From the NCBI GenBank assembly GCA_021772535.1, contig JAJFLV010000154.1, forward strand, positions 1 through 37,382: 37,382 bases of DNA, given 5' to 3'. Origin of the DNA: Opitutales bacterium. Its GTDB lineage: Bacteria > Verrucomicrobiota > Verrucomicrobiia > Opitutales > UBA2987. The notes beneath the pieces were generated by a model. That model was not told where the DNA came from. It was given only the letters and a program-made list of their open reading frames with translations, and made no database searches. Both the position numbers and the translations under genes were made by a program. Positions 33,792 to 37,382 of the stretch are shown piece after piece. The stretch's first letter is position 1. Each line of letters begins with the position of its first letter.

Positions 33792-35252
33792 GTGAAAGTA
33801 GCGTTAGCTCAATTTATTTTCGAGAGTAACACATTCCTCTCCCAGCAGACGGAATTGGACATTTTTCAGAAGGGAGGAATGTGGCTGACGAGCGAATCTG
33901 ACATCCGCGACTGGGCAGCCGGCGTTGATTCCCAACTAGGCGGAAGTTTAAAAATTCTGGAAAGGGCAGGGTGTGAAACCATTCCGGTTTTCGTCGCTGT
34001 ATGCAACTCACCGGCGGGACGTTTGAGCGCAGCTTGTTTCCAGGAAATACGCACAGCAATTAAGGAAGGCCTGGCCATGGCGATGCCCGTGGATTGCGTC
34101 CTCCTGCACCTTCACGGTGCGGCCTGCGCCGTGGGCGAAGACGATACGGAAGGGAACCTCGTTGAGATGGTGCGGGAAGAACTAGGTTTTAGAGATCGTT
34201 TGGTGCTTTCTCTGGATTTGCATGCCAACATTACCAAACGCATGGTAGCACATACAGATGCTTTAACGGCTTTTCGAACCATGCCGCATCGGGATTTGGT
34301 GGAAACGGGGCAGCGGGCTGCACGGCTGGTCTTGGCGAACCAGACATTGAAGAGCACAGTTGCCAAAATAGCCGCCCTCATTCCTCCCACCGATACTAAT
34401 GATTTGAAGGGACCCTTTGCGGAAATGATGGCAAAGTCTCGACAATTGGAAGAAACATGCGGTTTGGCAGACGTCAGCCTTTTCCCCGTGCAACCCTGGT
34501 TGGACGTCGGGGAGCTGGGCAGCGCCGTTGTGATTACGGCCAAGGCCGAGAAAGCAGTTAATCGGTTGGCAGGCGAACTGGGAGAACAGTGGTATGCCCA
34601 ACGTCATTCCTGGGATAACCACTTAATGGATTGGGACACTATCAAAGAAAAACTTGGACGTCCTGGAAACAAACCCTGGATTCTGGTGGACACGGCCGAT
34701 GCCACCACTGGAGGTTCGCCCGGCAATAGTGCGGAGGCGCTTAAACACCTTTTACCCTTGAAAGATAATTTACCCGGAGAAACGCTTCTTTGGGTGGTGG
34801 ATTCTGCAACCGTTAAAGCGGCTCGGGAAGGTGCTACCACATTCACCACTGGGCAACCATCTGTCGAGTGGAATGCAGAGGTGATATTTACCGGAAATGT
34901 CAATTTTCGAGCGCGGGGGAAATCCTATACCAACCACGCCTTCAGGATGGGAGACACCGCTGTTTTGAAAAACGGCAAATTGCGCCTCGTCGCCTGCTCC
35001 AGACCCTCCATGATCCAGGATCCGGCGCTTTACGAATGTGTCGGCCTTAATCCCGATGACGCTCTTGCGGTCTTGGTAAAAAGCCACAAAGGCTGGATGG
35101 CAAGTTACCAGGCCGAGGAATCACGCGGGCTTCATTTTGATGGGCCGGGTTGCACTTCACTCAATTTTTCCAGATATCCCTATAAAAACAAAAACCTTGA
35201 GCTGTTTCCCCTCAATAAAAATCCCGAGACCCCAATCGAAATATGGCGATAG
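33792..35252 (+). CDS. M81 family protein (MlrC-like), copy 2
   Basis: This 486-aa protein starts with GTG at 33792 and is a second M81/MlrC family member. Motifs are FIFESNTF (residues 8-15, the usual HExNTF position with His replaced by Phe-Glu), LLHLHGAACA, LSLDLHANITKR and FRTMPHRDLVETG, followed by the C-terminal DTADATTGGSPGNSAEAL. It differs markedly from copy 1, so the two are not a recent tandem duplication and may act on different intermediates. The first motif lacks the usual histidine, which could affect activity; this needs caution because the family's catalytic residues are not all established. It is 68 bp after the FAH gene and 84 bp before the dehydratase-like gene. Confidence 0.85.
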   Translation: MKVALAQFIFESNTFLSQQTELDIFQKGGMWLTSESDIRDWAAGVDSQLGGSLKILERAGCETIPVFVAVCNSPAGRLSAACFQEIRTAIKEGLAMAMPVDCVLLHLHGAACAVGEDDTEGNLVEMVREELGFRDRLVLSLDLHANITKRMVAHTDALTAFRTMPHRDLVETGQRAARLVLANQTLKSTVAKIAALIPPTDTNDLKGPFAEMMAKSRQLEETCGLADVSLFPVQPWLDVGELGSAVVITAKAEKAVNRLAGELGEQWYAQRHSWDNHLMDWDTIKEKLGRPGNKPWILVDTADATTGGSPGNSAEALKHLLPLKDNLPGETLLWVVDSATVKAAREGATTFTTGQPSVEWNAEVIFTGNVNFRARGKSYTNHAFRMGDTAVLKNGKLRLVACSRPSMIQDPALYECVGLNPDDALAVLVKSHKGWMASYQAEESRGLHFDGPGCTSLNFSRYPYKNKNLELFPLNKNPETPIEIWR

Positions 35253-35283
35253 CAAAAACCAAGCCCTTCAATTGGCATCAGGA

Positions 35284-35305
35284 TAATTGATTCATCGATC
35301 AATTA
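35284..35305. promoter_or_regulatory. Perfect 8-bp inverted repeat upstream of the mannonate-dehydratase-like gene
   Basis: TAATTGAT (35284-35291) and ATCAATTA (35298-35305) form a perfect inverted repeat with a 6-bp centre (TCATCG). It ends 31 bp before the ATG at 35337, a typical position for an operator controlling an internal promoter. No T-run follows, so a terminator is unlikely. The binding protein is unknown; GntR- or LacI-type regulators bind sites of this shape. Confidence 0.45.
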
Positions 35306-35336
35306 CATTAAAACAATTTTATCCAGACCGGAAATC

Positions 35337-36314
35337 ATGAAAATCGCTGCTGTTCTCAATCCATTCAATCACGAGAACCTCACCATGATTAAACAAATCG
35401 GGGTCGATCATGTTGTCTATTACGACATGCATGGCATGCCGATGGACCTTGATAGCCTCAGTGAGACGAAGAAATTCGTGGAGGAGCGGGGGCTTACATT
35501 ATCCCTGATCGAAGGAGGTCCTCCCATCGATCGGATTGTCCTCGGAAAAGAGGGAAGGGACGACCAGATAGAGCAATATAAAATCGCTCTTGGAAATATG
35601 GGAAAGTTGGGAGTCAAGGTGCTGTGTTATGACTTTATGCCGCAAATCTCTGATGATGCCATGGTCATACGAACTTCCTATCAGACGCTTGAAAGAGGGA
35701 GCGCCTTAACCAGCAGTTTTGAAATGGATAAATTCGATCCAGCCTCTTTCCCGCACGAGGAATCGTCAACAAGCGATGAACATATGTGGGATAACCTTGA
35801 ATACTTTCTCACACGTATCGTCCCTGCTGCGGAGGAGGCGGAAGTAAAATTGGCCATGCATCCGGATGACCCGCCGCTTTCACCCATGTGCGGACTCTCT
35901 CGAATTATACGGAGCGTGGAAAATTTTGATCGATTGCTTTCCATCGCACCCAGTGAAGTAAATGGAATCACCCTCTGCCAGGGATGTTTTCGTGAACTCG
36001 GGTGTCATATTCCGGATGTTATTCGGCATTTTGCGGATAACATCCATTTTGTGCATTTCCGTGATGTTGCCGGGACCCTGGAAAATTTCCGGGAAACCTT
36101 CCCTGACAACGGACCCACCGATATGGTGGAGGTGTTCAAAACCTACAAGGAAATCGGGTATGAAGGCTTCATTCGATCCGATCACGTCCCTTTGCTCGCC
36201 ACCGAGAAAGTGAAATCCGACGGCTACAGTATGCAAGGTCACATTTTTGCCATTGGATACATGAAAGGATTAATGGAACCGATTTTTGGAAAAGGCCAAA
36301 ATGTTTCGATTTAG
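35337..36314 (+). CDS. Mannonate dehydratase (UxuA)-like protein
   Basis: This 325-aa TIM-barrel protein resembles mannonate dehydratase, which converts D-mannonate to 2-keto-3-deoxygluconate in hexuronate breakdown. Metal-site and barrel motifs are LAMHPDDPP, GITLCQGCF, IHFVHFRDV and IRSDHVP, with His, Cys, His and Asp/His positioned as in the UxuA metal site. The protein is shorter than typical UxuA (about 390 aa), because several loops are reduced; a related sugar-acid dehydratase or epimerase of the xylose-isomerase-like barrel class is possible. It is the last gene of the aminotransferase-M81-FAH-M81 series and has its own candidate operator upstream. It is followed by decayed transposon DNA. 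Confidence 0.82.
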   Translation: MKIAAVLNPFNHENLTMIKQIGVDHVVYYDMHGMPMDLDSLSETKKFVEERGLTLSLIEGGPPIDRIVLGKEGRDDQIEQYKIALGNMGKLGVKVLCYDFMPQISDDAMVIRTSYQTLERGSALTSSFEMDKFDPASFPHEESSTSDEHMWDNLEYFLTRIVPAAEEAEVKLAMHPDDPPLSPMCGLSRIIRSVENFDRLLSIAPSEVNGITLCQGCFRELGCHIPDVIRHFADNIHFVHFRDVAGTLENFRETFPDNGPTDMVEVFKTYKEIGYEGFIRSDHVPLLATEKVKSDGYSMQGHIFAIGYMKGLMEPIFGKGQNVSI

Positions 36315-36373
36315 GAGCAAGTTTTTGGCTTGTACTGTCAAAAAAATCAGCCCACATCTGTAAGCCATTGTTT

Positions 36374-36682
36374 TTAAGCGGCTTGTCGATAATAGTAAGT
36401 TAACATGCCACCCAAGCGTTTCTTTGAGGATATGTCCCCGTCCCTGCTCAAGATCTCGGGTCTGATCAAATGATTTCCGATGCCCTGATGGTTCCTCTCG
36501 GCATTGTAATGCTTCAAATATTGATAAATGGCCAGTTCCAGATAGATGTTTCTCGCCAATGGAATAATCCCGTTAAGGCATTCATATTTGATAGAACTCA
36601 CGAACCGCTCCGCGTAAGCATTGCATTTGGGTGCCTGAACAGGACATAAGACTGTTTCAACCCCAAAGCTCTTCTGTACTCG
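36374..36682 (-). pseudogene. Truncated rve-type transposase (integrase catalytic core, C-terminal part)
   Basis: Read on the minus strand, this encodes only the C-terminal portion of a DDE integrase-type transposase: GVETVLCPVQAPKCNAYAER, then FVSSIKYECLN, then IYQYLKHYNAERNHQGIGN ending in HLIRPE. The APxxNAYAERFVRSIKxECL and YHxERNHQG patterns are typical of insertion-sequence rve transposases and include the last catalytic acid region. The N-terminal HTH and the first two catalytic Asp residues are missing; an in-frame stop lies at 36712-36710. The break coincides with the first of three direct repeats (36684 on), so the gene was probably cut by a later event. It is a relic and not functional. 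Confidence 0.75.
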
Positions 36683-36683
36683 G

Positions 36684-36836
36684 ACAATAAAGTTTGATAC
36701 CGGGCAGATTCATAATTTGTTGATGATCAACAAATGCAAAGTGGAATATATAGAGGCTGAGAACAATAAACTTTGATACTGAAAGGCCATTTTCCTTTAA
36801 TTCCCGGAAATCAAGAACAATATAGTTTGATACCGG
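36684..36836 (+). repeat. Three diverged ~20-bp direct repeats with an embedded hairpin
   Basis: The sequence ACAATAAAGTTTGATACCGG (36684-36703) recurs as ACAATAAACTTTGATACTGA (36763-36782) and ACAATATAGTTTGATACCGG (36817-36836). The spacings are 79 and 54 bp, so this is not a regular CRISPR-like array. Between the first two lies a perfect hairpin, ATTTGTTGA-TGA-TCAACAAAT (36715-36735). Repeats like these next to a broken transposase could be transposase-binding sites at a transposon end, or traces of successive insertions. Confidence 0.65.
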
Positions 36837-37129
36837 CGATCCTGAAAAGGACAGTGATCGGGGTATCGCCATTTCCAAGGCTGTACAGGAGGACTTCGGT
36901 CATGCCCTGGTGAAGGAGGCGGGGCAATTGCATAAGCGACCGATTTCCGGTAATTTCCCCGGAAAGACTCTCACTGGCAATGGTCGTGTTTTTGGCGGTC
37001 ACATCACTTGCCTGAATAGTAGGGGGTATGTTCTCTATAATGCGCAATTACCCCGAGAATCTGGCATCAAGGTTCGCCATTAATTGACATCTTTGTTGCT
37101 ATTGGTGTGTCCTTTATTTGGATTTGGTA
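36837..37129. other. Intergenic region of uncertain origin
   Basis: No recognised gene was found. A minus-strand open stretch from 37047 to 36811 (78 codons, TTG start) runs into the third direct repeat and reads ASDVTAKNTTIASESLSGEI in the middle; it matches no family I know. It may be decayed DNA between the transposon relic and the PfkB gene. Confidence 0.35.
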
Positions 37130-37382
37130 TCAATCATTCAAGTATCCATACTGCCGGACCAGGTTGAGACATTCCTTCCGGGGCCGCATGGCGGCGGATG
37201 TTCTCGCGTCCTGCAGAGACATTGCACCTGCGCAGACGGCTAGATTGAGCGATGCCTGCAAATCCATAGCCGTCAAGAAACCGAACAACAATCCAGCGCT
37301 AAAAGCGTCACCTGCTCCCGCCGTACCGCAGATGAGGTCGGGCGGTAGTTTGATCGTGCTTTGCCTGTAGATCTTTCCATTC
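37130..37382 (-). CDS. PfkB-family carbohydrate kinase, C-terminal part (truncated by window end)
   Basis: The last 83 residues of a sugar kinase are visible, reading from the right edge to a stop at 37132-37130. CGTAGAGDAFSAGLLFGFL is the PfkB family signature 2, with the catalytic Asp in GAGD and the anion-hole glycines. The following MDLQASLNLAVCAGAMSLQD, with small residues, matches the family's C-terminal helix. PfkB kinases phosphorylate sugars, sugar acids (such as 2-keto-3-deoxygluconate) or nucleosides. A KDG kinase would suit the sugar-acid theme, but the substrate-binding N-terminal half is outside the window. Confidence 0.85.
   Translation of the reverse strand, partial: NGKIYRQSTIKLPPDLICGTAGAGDAFSAGLLFGFLTAMDLQASLNLAVCAGAMSLQDARTSAAMRPRKECLNLVRQYGYLND

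Noticed and set aside
31393-35252. Microcystin degradation as the function of the M81 genes
   Set aside because: The other mlr genes are absent, and the family is widespread in catabolic clusters with unknown substrates.
36684-36836. A CRISPR array from the three similar repeats
   Set aside because: Only three diverged units with unequal spacing (79 and 54 bp), no cas genes, and the repeats are not near-identical.
36811-37047. A 78-codon gene between the repeats and the PfkB gene
   Set aside because: It has a TTG start right after a stop, ends inside the third repeat and matches no known family.

Overview
The window looks like an accessory catabolic region from an environmental bacterium, most likely of the PVC group (Verrucomicrobiota or relatives). 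The lineage call is inference. It rests on the mix of gene families: very long secreted FG-GAP/VCBS beta-propeller proteins, SSS-type symporters, phytanoyl-CoA dioxygenase (PhyH) proteins, Gfo/Idh/MocA dehydrogenases, two M81 (MlrC-like) proteins, a ceramidase-like Tat substrate and a sialidase-like protein. Most genes also lack a strong Shine-Dalgarno sequence. No rRNA, tRNA or CRISPR array was seen. Both ends cut genes: a signal-peptide protein at the left (minus strand) and a PfkB sugar kinase at the right (minus strand).

Layout. (1) 1-3410: a truncated secreted protein, then a GntR-type regulator with a LacI-like sensor domain, a PhyH oxygenase and an overlapping aldo/keto reductase. (2) 3411-3844: an intergenic region holding a 274-bp MITE-like element with 18-bp terminal inverted repeats flanked by TA. 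(3) 3845-7149: a run of plus-strand genes (unknown protein, small membrane protein, DapA-family lyase, ACT-domain protein, second PhyH). (4) 7184-9456: minus-strand FAD amine oxidoreductase and an exported bicupin. (5) 9599-12816: HpcH/HpaI aldolase, Tat-exported ceramidase-like hydrolase and a hexapeptide acyltransferase. (6) 13154-22098: two consecutive copies of a 'giant FG-GAP propeller protein plus SSS symporter' module. (7) 22091-25377: minus-strand Gfo/Idh/MocA dehydrogenase, mutarotase-like protein and threonine-synthase-like enzyme. (8) 25711-29458: sialidase-like and aspartoacylase-like genes, converging on an SDR and a second HpcH aldolase. (9) 30027-36314: a probable operon of a GSA-type aminotransferase, M81, FAH hydrolase, M81 and a mannonate-dehydratase-like protein. 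(10) 36374-37129: a decayed transposase and diverged direct repeats, followed by the PfkB kinase.

How the genes may work together. The enzymes suit uptake and breakdown of oxidised or aminated sugar acids or related small organics: import by Na+ symporters, oxidation by dehydrogenases and oxygenases, deacylation, transamination, retro-aldol cleavage and kinase steps. The actual substrate cannot be read from the sequence. The most distinctive structure is the duplicated propeller-symporter pair. It may be an outer-surface or periplasmic capture protein working with an inner-membrane Na+ symporter, which would be a functional analogue of other binder-transporter pairs. Five families occur twice in the window (PhyH, HpcH, FG-GAP, SSS, M81), so it seems to have grown by duplication or by joining parallel pathways. 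The mobile-element traces (the MITE, a solo copy of its end at 31365-31384, and the transposase remnant) fit a region that has been rearranged.
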